From Notamacropus eugenii (taxonomy: Eukaryota > Chordata > Mammalia > Diprotodontia > Macropodidae), in NCBI RefSeq assembly GCF_028372415.1, contig NC_092876.1, forward strand, positions 61,714,385 to 61,778,384: 64,000 nt of DNA, given 5' to 3'. How positions within the stretch are numbered: the first letter of the stretch is position 1; every line of letters begins with the position of its first letter. The notes beneath the pieces are model-generated. The model was not told where the DNA came from and ran no database searches. It was given only the letters and a program-made list of their open reading frames with translations. Below, in pieces: positions 1 to 10,819 of this stretch. Both the position numbers and the translations under genes were made by a program.

Positions 1-180
1 AGCTGGGAGGGTCCTTAGACCAGAGCCTGTCAGAGATGGGAAGTACCTTATGATAGAAAATGTCAGTTAAACAAGACCTTGGAGCACAGAATGCCAGAGC
101 TAGGAAGGACTTTAGGATATAAAATGTCAGAGCTGGAACCTTAAAAGATGGAATCTTAGGAATTGAAAGGGACATCAGAA
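1..180 (-). repeat. Array of ~32 bp SINE-tail-like units
   Basis: About five degenerate units alternating GTCAGAGCTGGGA-like and CCTTAGAACAYAGAAT-like blocks. It is the same family as the longer array at 20.9-21.5 kb but in the opposite orientation, and it is cut by the window edge. Confidence 0.7.
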
Positions 181-365
181 GTTCTCCACTTGCCCAAGTG
201 TCTCCCTTTATAGATTATGGGCCCCACAAGGTGGCGGGGAAGTGCGGGGGGTGGGGGGGGAGGTGGAAGGGGAAATGACTTATCTAAAGACAGACAGCAG
301 CAAGTGAGGGGTAGAGTCAGAGTTAGAACTCCCAGTCTGGTGTGCTTTCTAATAGACAATACTTC
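170..365 (-). mobile_element. MIR/CORE-type SINE fragment
   Basis: Contains the reverse complement of the SINE core (ATGACTTATCTAAAGAC, then AGTTAGAACTCCCAG and a head-like end), interrupted by a G-rich run at 244-272. Confidence 0.6.
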
Positions 366-982
366 ATTAGGTGGTCACAATGCTGCAGGTTCAGAGCTGG
401 GGTCCTCAGCAAGTCAGGGAAGGCCAAAGCTGCCAAGTAAGAGCTGAGTTGGAAGGAGTCCTGAACTAGGCCTTCATTTTCTTCCCTGTGAGATGATGGG
501 CTGGAAGTTCTTTGAAATCTCTACTGGCTCTAATCTGGTGACTTCTAGCCCTCCCCAGGCACCTCTCCAATGGGTGTATTTGGCAAGTCAGAGGAGGACC
601 TGACAGGGGCACAAGGGCTCCCAAACTTGAAGTTTCCACTTTAAAGATTCATTCTTGAGATGAACTCTGAGTGCTCCCACCCACCTCTCCCAGGAGCCCT
701 GTCCCACACCCCACCTTCCCAGCCCACTTTCAGAGAAATGTCAAGGCTGAGCCAGGCTGCCTGCCTGCATTGTATGTTCCTGAGACATCATTGACAGACA
801 CTTGTGAAGGAATAATGGCTCTGAGCTCACGCAAGGGAGGTAGGACTGGTCCACCCACATCCCCAAATCCAAGGCAACACACATCCCCAGGAACCAGGCA
901 GAGGGCTTTCCTTGGACAACAGGTAAGGACTCTGCTGAAGGACAATCCCAACCCCACGATGCTGGCTCTTCTGCCTCAGAGC

Positions 983-1235
983 TGAATAAGGTAGAAAAAG
1001 CACTGGCCTGAGAATCAGCAGGTCTGGGTTCTAATTCCTGAACATCTGCTCATCTGACCTTGGGAAAGTATATTCTTTTTTCTGGGACTAATTTTTCTTT
1101 CGTCAAGTGAGGATGGCAACCTCTATCTTACCGATATCACAGGGGTGTTGTAAGACTAAAATTAGATAAGTGTATGCAAAAATGTTCTGAAAAAAGTTTA
1201 AAGCTCTCCACAAATACATGATAGTTCTAATCACA
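983..1235 (+). mobile_element. MIR SINE
   Basis: tRNA-like head (AAAGCACTGGCCTGAGAATCAG, GGGTTCTAATTC), then core (GACCTTGGGAAAGT) and a tail with GGGTGTTGTAAGACTAAA. Diverged. Confidence 0.75.
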
Positions 1236-1269
1236 GATTAATTTATTATTACTCATAAAAATCCATAGC

Positions 1270-1675
1270 TTATCCTACTATCTGGCTTCAACCTTCCTTT
1301 GCACTCATCTCCCGCTCCTCTTAGTTCCTTTTCCGACCAAAATGGACTCAGCTGTTTGGAGATTTTGTCATGCCCTTGGCCATCAAGCTGTCCTTTCTCT
1401 TAGCAATCCATTCCCTTCTCTTGAAATCTTTCTCTTTCTCCAAGGCCTAGCTCAGGCCTCCTCACCACCTCCCCCAGATGAAAGTGACCTTTCTTGTCTC
1501 CCAACATCTGCCTCACTCCTTGGCCCCCATCCCATTTCAAGTTGCTTAGTACTCGTAATCTGTGTGCACATCCCGTGGCCCCTACGAGGATGTCACATTG
1601 CTTTTAAACTGGGATTTTCACCTTTGGATCCCTAGCATTTTGCACTGGTTTTTACACACAGCTGGTGCTGAAGAC
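1270..1675 (+). mobile_element. L2-type LINE 3' end
   Basis: Follows the L2 3' layout: a CTCCCGCTCCTC region, AAGGCCTAGCTCAGGCCTCC, and an end with GGATCCCTAGCATTTTGCAC. No LINE coding frame remains. Confidence 0.55.
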
Positions 1676-1777
1676 ACGTGTGTTGGCTTTGTCATTATTA
1701 CCAGTGATGATGGCAACAGATGTTTCACCTAGCCCCTCCCTCCTTACCCTGCTCTCTGCTCCTGCAAGGACCATAAC

Positions 1778-2000
1778 ATGATGAGAAGAGCCCTGGATTG
1801 GGAGTCAGAGAACCTGGGTTCAAACCCCTATTTGGCTATTTATTATTTGTGTTACTTTGGCAAATAGTTTTCTTTTATCTTGGTTTCACTTAACTCATCC
1901 ATAAGAAATAATAATAACAATACAAAATGGGGGGGGCAGATGATTTCAAAGGTCCTTTTCAGTTCTATATGCTGTGATGATATCTTAGAGATCCTTTCAA
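1778..2000 (+). mobile_element. tRNA-headed SINE with CORE-like middle
   Basis: GAGCCCTGGATTGGGAGTCAG and GGGTTCAAACCCC (B box-like), then a TTTCACTTAACTCATCC core and a tail with AAAGGTCCTTTTCAGTTCTA, the likely seed of the ~32 bp unit. Confidence 0.72.
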
Positions 2001-2450
2001 ACAGACATTGGGAAGGGGAGGGGCAACTCTTCTATCAGTGAGGCCAGTCTTGGTTCCCTCCCCAGGGCCCTTCCCTTCTTCTGCCCCAGAACTGATCCCC
2101 ACTCAGACCAGTGGCACAGAAATAATCATTCTTCTTGACCCATCTGCTCTGTTCCCCATATCCTGTCACTCTTGGCATCCATCAGAGGCCTGCCAGTCCC
2201 CTGAAAAGACCAGGCAATCAATCAAGCCTAGTCAAGTATCCCTGGCAACAGAAAGGCATCCATCTTCGGGGGCCAAAATGGTTCAAAATGAACACCTTCC
2301 ATGCTCCTCCCCTGTCCCTAAGCACTTCCCACCCTTTCTAAAGAAATAGGACCCCTGAGATTACCTAAGCAGAAAAACAACTCTGGGTCTTTATGCACCC
2401 CCACCATGTAAACACAGAAGTACATACACACATCAAGCCCACGCACACTA

Positions 2451-2482
2451 AACACAAATACACACACACACACACACACACG
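2451..2482. repeat. (CA)n microsatellite
   Basis: Near-perfect CA run. Confidence 0.95.
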
Positions 2483-2860
2483 AAACCCAGTCAACAAGCA
2501 GGAAGGAACAAAGGAAAGAGAGAACAACATGGGTTCCTCTGGGGCTGGTGAGGGTAGTTTGTGGGTTACAATTGCTGCAGCCACAGGAAGGGCAAAGGAG
2601 AGAATCACAGATATTTCCCACATAGCACTAGGGTTGGAAACATGCCATCAAGCCAGCAAGGGCTGACCCTGCTACAAAATGCTGCAAGTACTGACAAGGA
2701 CACAAGGTTGGACTGCAGAACTTCAGAGAATCCTGGGCCCCATCTGTGCCATGCCCACCCCTGCCCACCCTCTGGGGACAGCTGAGCTAAGCTAGGGTGC
2801 CTAAGAGCAGAATTGGTCTGATTCCCCAAGAGTCAAAGTCTCAAGTGGTACTACATTTCC

Positions 2861-2985
2861 CTCCTCTGTAAAGTGGAGTTGGCCTAGATATTTCCTAACG
2901 CTCATATTCTATATTTTAAGATTACTCTTATAGTCTATGTTCCAAAGTTCTTTACAGTTGATAGTCTACATTCTAAGGGTTGTCT
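2861..2985 (+). repeat. SINE tail with ~32 bp units
   Basis: A CTCTGTAAAGTGGAGTTGG core end followed by about three TTCTATATTTTAAGA-type units. Confidence 0.55.
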
Positions 2986-3629
2986 AATATTCAGTGACTT
3001 TAAAAATCATTAAGTATCCCCCATGTTTGGTGGACTTGTTCCCCAATCCCTACCCCCAACTTCTTAATAGCTACTTCAGGGACATTACTCTCTACATACC
3101 AAAATCTAAACCCAGTTTTTAGGAGTGCCTTCCCCTTTCCCCTTCCCACCTGTGCCAAATACTGGACAATGGTCTGGGGTAGCCCTCTGCTGGCCAGGAT
3201 AGGAACTACACAGTAAATGGGCAGCCAGGGTTTCAGGACCTTGGACAGCACATCTGAAGGGAGGAAGTTCTGCTCAAGCAGAATAATCTAATCCTAACAT
3301 TTCCATCCCAATACACACAAAGCACTATGGCAATGCACATGGAGTTTGTATTTGCAAGTGTCTGTTTCATATCTCATTATAGTTACAGCACTCTCCCAAT
3401 CGAAGAGTGCCTTATCTGCTTTGAACATCAACCAGGGTCAAACCATCTTCATTAAATGCAGGGATCAGACTCCTGCCCATCAAATACTTCAAAGTAATGT
3501 GGCAGCAACAATGAAACACCTGTACCCGAAACACAATGCAAGCACCTACTCAAAGCACCTGCCCTTGCTCCTTAATAAACAGGAGCAATCTCCTCCCCCC
3601 CTCCCCCAACAACACCTATATGAATTTGA

Positions 3630-3720
3630 CACACACACACATACACACACGGGAGGGGGAGGGAGGAAAAGGGAGAGAAAGAGAGGTAGGGAGGGGAGAG
3701 AGAGAGAGAGAGAGAGAGAA
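3630..3720. repeat. (CA)n followed by (GGGA/GA)n purine tract
   Basis: A CA run to 3650, then an almost all-purine plus strand ending in a 22 bp GA run. Confidence 0.95.
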
Positions 3721-3721
3721 T

Positions 3722-3830
3722 TTAAGAGCTATAAGGAACCTAAGAATATAGAATGTGGGAACATATCAGATCAGGAAAGGACATTAGAGATCCAACTGTC
3801 TCATAGAATTATACTGAATGACAATTGAAA
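3722..3830 (-). repeat. SINE-tail ~32 bp units
   Basis: Two to three units such as AAGAATATAGAATGTGGGAAC, next to the GA tract. Confidence 0.55.
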
Positions 3831-4299
3831 TGTTGGTGCTTGGTCCCTGGGCCTCAGGACAACTACTGGCTCCCTGGTTTATCCCAGCTGACCAGAGTGC
3901 GGAGAAGAAACAGGAGTCCTTACTGTTCTCATTCTCTACCATCTTTTCATAGATCCTTTCCACTTCCCTCCCCTTATGTAAACTTTCTCAGTGGCCCAGA
4001 TGCACCATACATGATATTTAAGTGTGTATGTGTGCGAGTACTGTAAACAATAAAGTGCAATAGAGTGAGAGGATGTTCTTTAGCCTAACCTGACCTGTCA
4101 TAATCCCAGACAAGCTGTAACAACACCCTTCCCTATCAATCTCTCCTCTCATGAAAATCCACTCCTTCTAGCATCCTGCCATCTTCTGATAGAAGATAAT
4201 CTTCCAAAGGCTCACTGACATCATGGAGCTTATAGATCCCAAATCTAGAGTCTCTCCAGCAAGCTCCCTGTAATCTAGGCAACTAGAAATGCTCTTAAA

Positions 4300-4492
4300 A
4301 GAGGATTTCAGAGCTAGACAGGACCTTGAAACATAATGTCAGAGATAAAAGTAGCCTGAATATCAGAGCTATCAAGGACATTAGAACATAGAGTGTTAGA
4401 GCTAGAAAGAGTTTTAGAACACAAACTGTCAGAGGATGGAGGGACCTTAGCATATAAAATACTTGAAGAGATCTTAGAATATCGAATGTCAT
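4300..4492 (-). repeat. Array of ~32 bp SINE-tail-like units
   Basis: About six units with TTAGAACAYAGARTGTYAGAG signatures; the spacing between repeated CAGAGCTA and TTAGAACA blocks is near 30-33 bp. Confidence 0.75.
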
Positions 4493-4668
4493 GGTTAATA
4501 TGGAAACATGTTTTGCATGACTTCACATGTATAATCAATATTAACTTGCTTTCTTTCTCAAGGAGTGGGGAGGAGTGAAAGGGAGAGAGAGAATTTGGAA
4601 CTCAGAATTTTTCTAATGACTGTTTTTAAAAATTTACATGTAATTGGGAAAGATTTAATGAAATAAAT
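4493..4668 (+). mobile_element. L1 3' end, marsupial type
   Basis: Contains GGAAACATGTTTTGCATGAC, ACATGTATAATCAATATTAA, GAATTTGGAACTCAGAATTT and ACATGTAATTGGGAAAG, the 3' UTR layout seen in reverse at 18.2, 19.6 and 29.9 kb. Confidence 0.75.
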
Positions 4669-4900
4669 GTTATTGTTCAGTAGTTTTAGTCATATCTGAC
4701 TCTGTGACGCCATTTGAGTTTTTCTTGGCAAAGATCCTGGAGTGGTTTGCCATTTCCTTCTCCAGTTCATTTTACAAATAAGGAACTAAGGCAGAGTTTA
4801 GTGATTTGCCCAGGGTCACAAAACTAGTAAGTATCTGAGGCCAGATTTGAACTCAGAAGATGAGTATCACTCATCTATCCACTGTGCTACCTAGCTGCCC
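4669..4900 (-). mobile_element. tRNA-CORE SINE with RTE/BovB-like tail
   Basis: Read on the minus strand: tRNA-like head (GGGCAGCTAGGTAGCACAGT), core (GCCCTGGGCAA reads reversed here as TTGCCCAGGGTCAC), then a tail equal to the RTE/BovB 3' end (GGAGAAGGAAATGGCAAACC). It is flanked by a perfect 12 bp duplication AATGAAATAAAT (4657-4668 and 4901-4912), so it inserted into the L1 end at 4.5 kb. Confidence 0.92.
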
Positions 4901-5487
4901 AATGAAATAAATATATATTTTAAAAAATAAAGTCCAAAAGAATATAGAATGTCAGAGCTGGGTAGGACTTGTTGATTGAAGACATCAAAGCATAAATCTT
5001 GGACTTTCAGCGACACTTTTTCTCCCAGTGCCTGAGGAATCTCCATCCCTCCTTCCTTCCAAACCACACTTCCTGGCCATCTCACTCACCTTCCTAGGGC
5101 TCTTTTCCAAGAGGGGATGGTGGGATGACTGGCAAAGGAGAGATAAGGCATGTCCAGAGCCTTCCAACTGGACAAGTTTAACAAAAAGTTGATGAACCAA
5201 CTTCATCAGCACTCCCTTCATCCCAGATAGTATTTCATGTGGCAGGAAGAGACCTCTGAGGTGGAAAGGAGTCTCTAGGACAATTGGAGTTATCAGGTTA
5301 CCAAAATGATGCTGTGACATGGAATGGAGTGGAATGAGTCAAAATGTGGATTCTAGACTCTCCCTTCTACTTCTTGGCTGTTGGACTGGAACAGGTCCAA
5401 CTGGAACTACCTTTGAGCAGTAGTGGCAATGGGAGAAGTATAACGAGAAAACCCTCATCCCAATGCCCTTGGCGTGTTGTGATGTAG

Positions 5488-5650
5488 AAGAGCTCTGACC
5501 CAAACCCAAAAGACCCAAGTTTCAGTCCTTAACCTCAAAACTTACTAGCTGTTTGATAGTGGGCATTTTACTTTCCCTCTCTAAGCTTTATTTTTCTGAC
5601 TTCTCTAGGTCCCTCAAGGGGAAAGCACAGCACCTGGCACACAGTAGTTG
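5488..5650 (+). mobile_element. MIR SINE
   Basis: ACTTACTAGCTGTTTGATAG core and CAGCACCTGGCACACAGTAG end. Confidence 0.8.
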
Positions 5651-5654
5651 CATC

Positions 5655-5692
5655 ATCCTCATCATCATTACCATCATCATCATCATCATCAT
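5655..5692. repeat. (ATC)n microsatellite
   Basis: CATCATCAT repeats between a MIR end and the next SINE. Confidence 0.9.
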
Positions 5693-5694
5693 GG

Positions 5695-5914
5695 CTAGCA
5701 ATTATATATCACTTTAATGTTTGTAAAGTGCTTTAAAACATTATCTCATTTTATCATCACAAATAGGGAGGGAAGTGCTATTATTATCCTCATTTTACAG
5801 ACAAGGAGACTGAGACAAACAGGGTGACTTGTCTAGAATCACAGGCCAGATTTGAATTCAGGTTTTCCTGACTCCAGATCCAGCAGTCTATATACTGCAC
5901 CACCTAGTTGCCTA
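5695..5914 (-). mobile_element. CORE-SINE (MIR/MON1-like)
   Basis: Reverse-oriented: GTAAAGTGCTTTAAAACATT at the 3' side, CTCATTTTACAGACAAGGAG core, and the tRNA-like head CACCACCTAGTTGCC at the right end. A (GACT)n run follows at 5930-5946. Confidence 0.82.
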
Positions 5915-6296
5915 GTTAATCAATGCATGCTGACTGACTGACTGACGACTTTGCAGGCTATGAAATGTCATACAAAGAAGATATGCTATTTCCACTGGTT
6001 CAACTTCCAAATTGCTGAATCTCTTGCATTCTGTATTAAATGCAGTCCATAGGGCCAACAGGTGCTAAGCCAAGCCAGGCCACATTCCCATCAGGGAGAC
6101 TTTGGGAGTGTGAGTGAAGAAGAAGAAAGGCTAGAACTCACTGAGAATAAAGCCTTGAACCCCATCTGGTCACACACACCTCTAGGTCTGACTGATCTGG
6201 GCCTGAGCCCTGCAAGCTCCAGCAATGACATTTCCTAAAACATATTCTGCTTCTGCCACTTAACTATGCCACTTTAGCCAACTCACCTCCCTTCTC

Positions 6297-6452
6297 GTGT
6301 GGTTATTCAGTCATTTCAGTCAAGTCTGACTCTTTGTGACCCCATTTGGGGTTTTCTTGGCAAAGATACTGAAGTGGTTTGCCATTTCCTTCTCCAGCTC
6401 ATTTTACAGATCAGGAAAACTGAGGTAAACAGGGTTGAGTGACTTGCTCAGC
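6297..6452 (-). mobile_element. RTE-tailed SINE, 5' truncated
   Basis: TTCAGTCATTTCAGTCAAGT, GGGGTTTTCTTGGCAAAGAT and GGTTTGCCATTTCCTTCTCC; it stops after the core, so the tRNA head is missing. Confidence 0.88.
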
Positions 6453-6926
6453 TTCTCTGGATGTACAATATTATCTCAAAGATCCTTTCCAGCTGGAAAT
6501 CCTCTGAACCTATAAACTCCCCACCCAGGACTCCTTGCTTTTCTGCTTTTCCTTCTCTCTGCTTGAGTCACCATCCTAAAAATAGTGCACACTTGGGGAT
6601 AAAAATACTCAAAGTGATGTAAACACAAAATCTTTCAGCCCCTTGCCCTGGGCTGGAAATCCCCCTTCCTGTTTGGGACCCTCAGAGAAGATGATAGAGG
6701 TGGAGTTTAGGGATTACGATGGCCCCTTCTCCTTGGTACAAGTGGCTGCTCTCTGTGTCTAGTGGGGGAAGACCTGAAGACAGAGAAGAGGGGAGAAGAC
6801 CAACAATCCCCATCTGGAAGCAGAGATGCAGCCAGTCTTCCCAACGGCGAGAAGATACCCTAGGCAGTCCCCTCCTAACAATTCTGCCTCCAGCCTTGGT
6901 TAGACCTGAGTCTCCCTGTTCTTTGT

Positions 6927-7147
6927 GTTGCTGTTTGGTCATGTCCAACACCTCATGGCCCCATGGACCATCCTGTCCATGGGGTTTTCTTGGCAAAGAT
7001 AATGGAGTGGTTTGCCATTTCCTTCTCCAGTGTATTAAAGTAAACAAAAGAGGTCACATGACCTGCAAGTGTCTGAGGCTGGATTTGAACTCACATCTTC
7101 CTGACTCTAGGCCCAAAGCTGTAACCACTGAGCCACCTATACAGCTA
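6927..7147 (-). mobile_element. RTE-tailed SINE, variant closest to BovB
   Basis: The tail includes CATGGACCATCCTGTCCATG before GGGTTTTCTTGGCAAAG, a block kept in BovB LINE 3' ends and lost in the shorter GACCCCATTTGGGG variant of the neighbouring copies. The tRNA-like head is at the right. Confidence 0.88.
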
Positions 7148-7234
7148 TTATCGTTCAGCCAGGATGTTCTTCTTTGTCAAAATCAAAACCCTTCGCCACT
7201 CCCCTCCAAAAGGCAGGCTGAGGAAATCGCTCCC

Positions 7235-7430
7235 CATGGATTTGAGACTGGGTTCGGGCCACTTTCCAGACTGTGGGATATTGGACAAATCACCTCCTAA
7301 CCTCTCTGGACCTCTCTTTCCTCCTCTATAAAACAATCATCGTAATTCCTTTCTATATACTCCAGAGAACTGTTCTGAGGAAAGGACTATGAATCTTAAG
7401 GTGCTTAGGAAATGCATACCATCATCACAC
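7235..7430 (+). mobile_element. MIR SINE
   Basis: Head GAGACTGGGTTCGGGCC, core ATATTGGACAAATCACCTCC, and tail GAACTGTTCTGAGGAAAGGA. Confidence 0.65.
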
Positions 7431-7504
7431 TCATCATTATCATCAGACAGTCCCAGAGAAGAACAGCTACTTGTTCCAAGTCATACAACAAGTCTGGATC
7501 ATAC

Positions 7505-7690
7505 ATAGAGTTTAGAGTTGGAAGGGCCTGGAAAGATAATTTAGTCCAACCCCCAGTCCCATTTTACAGATGAAAAGCTTGGGCCCAACAGGTGAAGAGA
7601 CTTTCAATAGCTAGTAAGGAGCACAGCCAGAATTCAAAACTAGGTCATCTGGCTCCAAATGCCAGGTTCTTTCCAGCTGGCCACCCTGTC
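7505..7690 (-). mobile_element. SINE with GGAAGGGCCT 3' block
   Basis: GAGTTGGAAGGGCCTGG, then CCCATTTTACAGATGAAAAG and CCAGAATTCAAAACTAG, a reversed SINE whose 3' end carries the unit that is amplified elsewhere. Confidence 0.65.
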
Positions 7691-7700
7691 TCCCCATGCC

Positions 7701-8211
7701 TGGGGGTGGGGAGGAGAGAGACACACAGACAGACAGAGATAGACACAGAGAGGAAAGAGAGAAGGGAGAGGGATAGAGAAGAAAGAGAGAGGGAAGGGGG
7801 AAGAGACTTAGAGAAAAGAGAGAAAAGAGAAAGAGAGGAAAGAGAGGGGGGAAGAGACAGAGACAGAGAAAAGAAAGAGAAGACAGAGGGAGGGAGGGAG
7901 AGAGAGAAAAGGAGAGGGGGAGAGAAAAAGAGAGAAAGGAAAGGGAGAAGGGGAAGGAGAGAGAGGGAGAGAGAGAAGAGAAGAGGAGAGAGAGAGACAG
8001 AGAGAAAGAAAGGGGGGAGGGAGAGAGATGAGAGAAGGAGAGAAAGAAAGGAAAGAGTGGGGACAGAGGGAGAGGGAGAGAGAGGAGAGAGAAAGAGAAG
8101 AGGAGAGAGAGGAGACAGAGAAAAGAGACACAGAGAGAGAGGGAAGAGGGAGAGAAAGAGATGAGAGAGACAGAGAGAGAAGGAGAGGAGAGAAGAGACA
8201 AACAGATAGAT
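7701..8211. repeat. ~510 bp purine-rich GA tract
   Basis: The plus strand is almost wholly A and G for about half a kilobase, mixing GAGAGA, GGGAGA, AAAGAGA and ACAGAGA, with only scattered C or T. The long reading frames in several phases across it are products of composition (Arg/Glu/Lys on plus, Ser/Leu on minus), not genes. Confidence 0.97.
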
Positions 8212-8552
8212 ACTTAAGGTAGCTGTTCTGGCCCTGGGGCACAGCCCCAGCTCCCAAGTCAATGCAGGGAGGAGGTAATCTGAAAGAGAAGAGGGAGGTT
8301 CCACCTGAAGTGGAAAAAGTCAGCTAGCTGCAGGTCAATCCAGAGCTGGAAGCAGCGTGGAAGAGGCTTTTGCTAGAACCAGAGGGCCTCCTACAGCACG
8401 GGTGAGGGGAAGCTGACCCCTGCGCATTTCTGAGTCAGCACATCTGTGATCACAAAGATGTATGTGTGTGCGTGTGCACACACCTGGGTTCTTTGGGCAG
8501 GTGTGTTTGTACACATCTATCTGTGTGCCTGCTTTTGTGATGAGCAGGGTAG

Positions 8553-8571
8553 GGTGTGTGTGTGTGTGTGT
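8553..8571. repeat. (TG)n microsatellite
   Basis: Short TG run inside a TG-rich area that starts near 8460. Confidence 0.9.
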
Positions 8572-8643
8572 TTTACCAGCTCCAAGCAGAGAGTCTGACC
8601 TATCACAGCTTTGTTTGCTGAATGGAATGCAACTGAATGTGTA

Positions 8644-8725
8644 AATCAATCGATCAGTCGATCAGTCAATCAGCAAGCATTGATTACAAATCTTCTTTGT
8701 GCTAGGCCTTGACTAGGTTCTGGGT
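8644..8725 (-). mobile_element. L2/MIR 3' tail fragment
   Basis: CAATCAGCAAGCATTGATTA and TTGTGCTAGGCCTTGAC, the reversed end of an L2-type tail, preceded by a GATCAGTC repeat. Confidence 0.65.
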
Positions 8726-8752
8726 AAATGTAATATACCTGTGCACTGAGGT

Positions 8753-8753
<1 letters not shown>

Positions 8754-8793
<40 letters not shown>
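8754..8793. repeat. (TG)n microsatellite
   Basis: About 20 TG units; a Z-DNA-prone run. Confidence 0.97.
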
Positions 8794-8795
<2 letters not shown>

Positions 8796-9289
8796 GCAGA
8801 CTGGTATGTGCATACATATTTATGTTTCCTTTCTATGTGTACAGATGTACATTCACACAGAAAGAGAAAGAAACAGAAAGAGAGACAGAAAGAGAGAAAT
8901 ATCCTTTCTGCCCATCTCCAGACACATGTATGCATGTGTGTGCTGTTGTACTTGTGGCTCAGCATCACTAGATCCCTGCACACTCAGGTGTTTGTCTGCA
9001 GCTGCCTTTATATGTACATCTGCTCTTACATCTGGGAATGCTTGCATGTGCACATGTGGGCACATGTGCATGTATGTCTGTGTCAGACAGCAGAGCTGAT
9101 GTACTGCTGCAGCCAGACTGTGACTCTATTCCACCCTGAGAGTCCTCAAACTTATTACTGGTTCCCATCATCTCCAAAAATTTGCAAATCAGGTCAGGCT
9201 AGGGAGGGCAGTGGAGTCATGGAGACCAGACCCCTCCACCCCAAGAGCTGCAAGTCCATTTCAGGGGCTGTCCAGAGGGACAGGCAATT

Positions 9290-9440
9290 GAGCTTAATTC
9301 AGTTTTACAGGCTTGTATTAAACACCTTACATTAAGCAAAAAATGAGATAGTCCCTGCCCTCAAGAGACTATAATACTGCAATGGTGAAGGACAGGGGAA
9401 ACAGGACAGTACTACAGGAAGGAACAGAGAGGTTGTAAAT
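9290..9440 (-). mobile_element. L2-type 3' end fragment
   Basis: TTGTATTAAACACCTTACAT and GTCCCTGCCCTCAAGAGACT, the reversed L2 3' UTR layout. Confidence 0.65.
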
Positions 9441-9514
9441 TGTAGCATTGTTCTGAGAGCACAGACCAAGAAGACCATCTATCCCAGCAAGCATAAGAAA
9501 AAGACTGTAAGAAT

Positions 9515-9720
9515 AGTGGTAAACTAATGACAGTCCCCATATCTGTAGTGCCTTATGGTTTACAAAGCTCTTTCCTCACCATGACCCTGTGGGGATAAGT
9601 AGGGGAAGTATTATTACCTCTTTCTTCAGATGAGGAAACTGGGGCTCAGGTTAACTGGCTTGGCCAATGCCACAAATCCTGAGTAGGGATGGAAGTAAGC
9701 CAATTGTAACCCCTCCCTAT
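9515..9720 (-). mobile_element. MIR SINE
   Basis: GGTTTACAAAGCTCTTTCC, ACCCTGTGGGGATAAG and TCAGATGAGGAAACTGGGGC. Confidence 0.8.
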
Positions 9721-10384
9721 CTCCCCTAAGGCTGCCTCAGTTGGATGATGAGGACCAAAGAGATGAAGACCTCAGGCATATATGGATTCAGAAACAGGGA
9801 AAGAGCCTTCAGGGCCCAGAATCTTCCCAAGAGAGAAGGGAGGAGGAGAAGGGAGGAAAAAAGGGTTATAGTCAGACCACTAAGACAGTAACTAGGTCCT
9901 CTACTTTAAGGTCTGAACTTTGAGCATCCACTCAGTTGGCAAAGCCCTAGACTTAAGCCCTGATTCTCCTCCCCCCCCCCCCTCCATAGCTAAATTGCTC
10001 TGTCTCCCCTTCCCCTCCCCAGCTCAAACTGACAAGCCCGGCTCAGCATGGAAAAGGGAAGCTAGCTGGTGACCAATATTACTGTAAGTTCATCCAAACT
10101 TCCCTAGGCCAGAAGGGATGAGGAGCCCCCGATAGAGCTCAGACAGGGTGCCCCATGTGGAGGTTAATTCCCTTCATCTATAGCGCTCCTAGGCTCCCAA
10201 GGGACTCACATATGAGGTGGGGGGGAAACTCCTTATTTCTGATGAATTGAGAGCCAGGAAAGTGGATGTGGTTGGGGACTGGGGGAATCAGAAAAGTGGA
10301 GACCCTATCGTTATTTTACTTCTTTCCAGGTCAGAGGTCTATCCTAGGATACATCATATCCTAGATGTATCTAGATGACCTGGA
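9721..10384. other. No gene or clear repeat recognised
   Basis: Contains a poly-C run near 9973 and an ordinary mixed sequence. The 60-codon frame at 9741-9923 has no family resemblance that I recognise. Confidence 0.5.
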
Positions 10385-10575
10385 GATACCCCAGGTCAAG
10401 TCTGTGAATCCTCCACATATATTGGCCTAAATCACTTAATCTCTCAGGGCCTCAGTTTCCTCATCTATGAAATGAAGATAGTACTTCCTGAGCCATCTAC
10501 TTCACAGGATGGTAGTGAGGAAAGTAATTTATAAATTTACGATGCTAGCAAAAGTGTGAGGTGTTATAATTCCTA
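10385..10575 (+). mobile_element. MIR SINE
   Basis: AATCACTTAATCTCTCAGGG, CTCAGTTTCCTCATCTATGA and CACAGGATGGTAGTGAGGAA. Confidence 0.82.
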
Positions 10576-10599
10576 GATACACAGAAGACCAGAGCCTGA

Positions 10600-10800
10600 A
10601 GGAATGTAAGGGACGCTGCATTTGTAGACTGGGGAACTGGGTTTGAATTCCAAATCTATTTACTAGCTGTGTGACTAGGTAAATCATTACCACCCCTCTC
10701 TGATCTTTAGTGGTCCCATTAGTAAACCGAGGAGATTGGAGTGTGACCTCCTAAGTCTCTTCCAGCTCCTCATCCTGTGACCTCAAAGGTTACCTAGTCC
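10600..10800 (+). mobile_element. tRNA-headed SINE with TCTTCCAGCTC tail
   Basis: GGGTTTGAATTCC, TTTACTAGCTGTGTGACTAG, then CTCCTAAGTCTCTTCCAGCT. A C run (10804-10818) follows. Confidence 0.72.
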
Positions 10801-10819
10801 AACCCCCCCCCCCCCCCTC

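Noticed and set aside
7592-8304. Reading frames of 149-219 codons on both strands
   Set aside because: They are the GA tract read in every phase: Arg/Glu/Lys-only on plus and Ser/Leu-only on minus.
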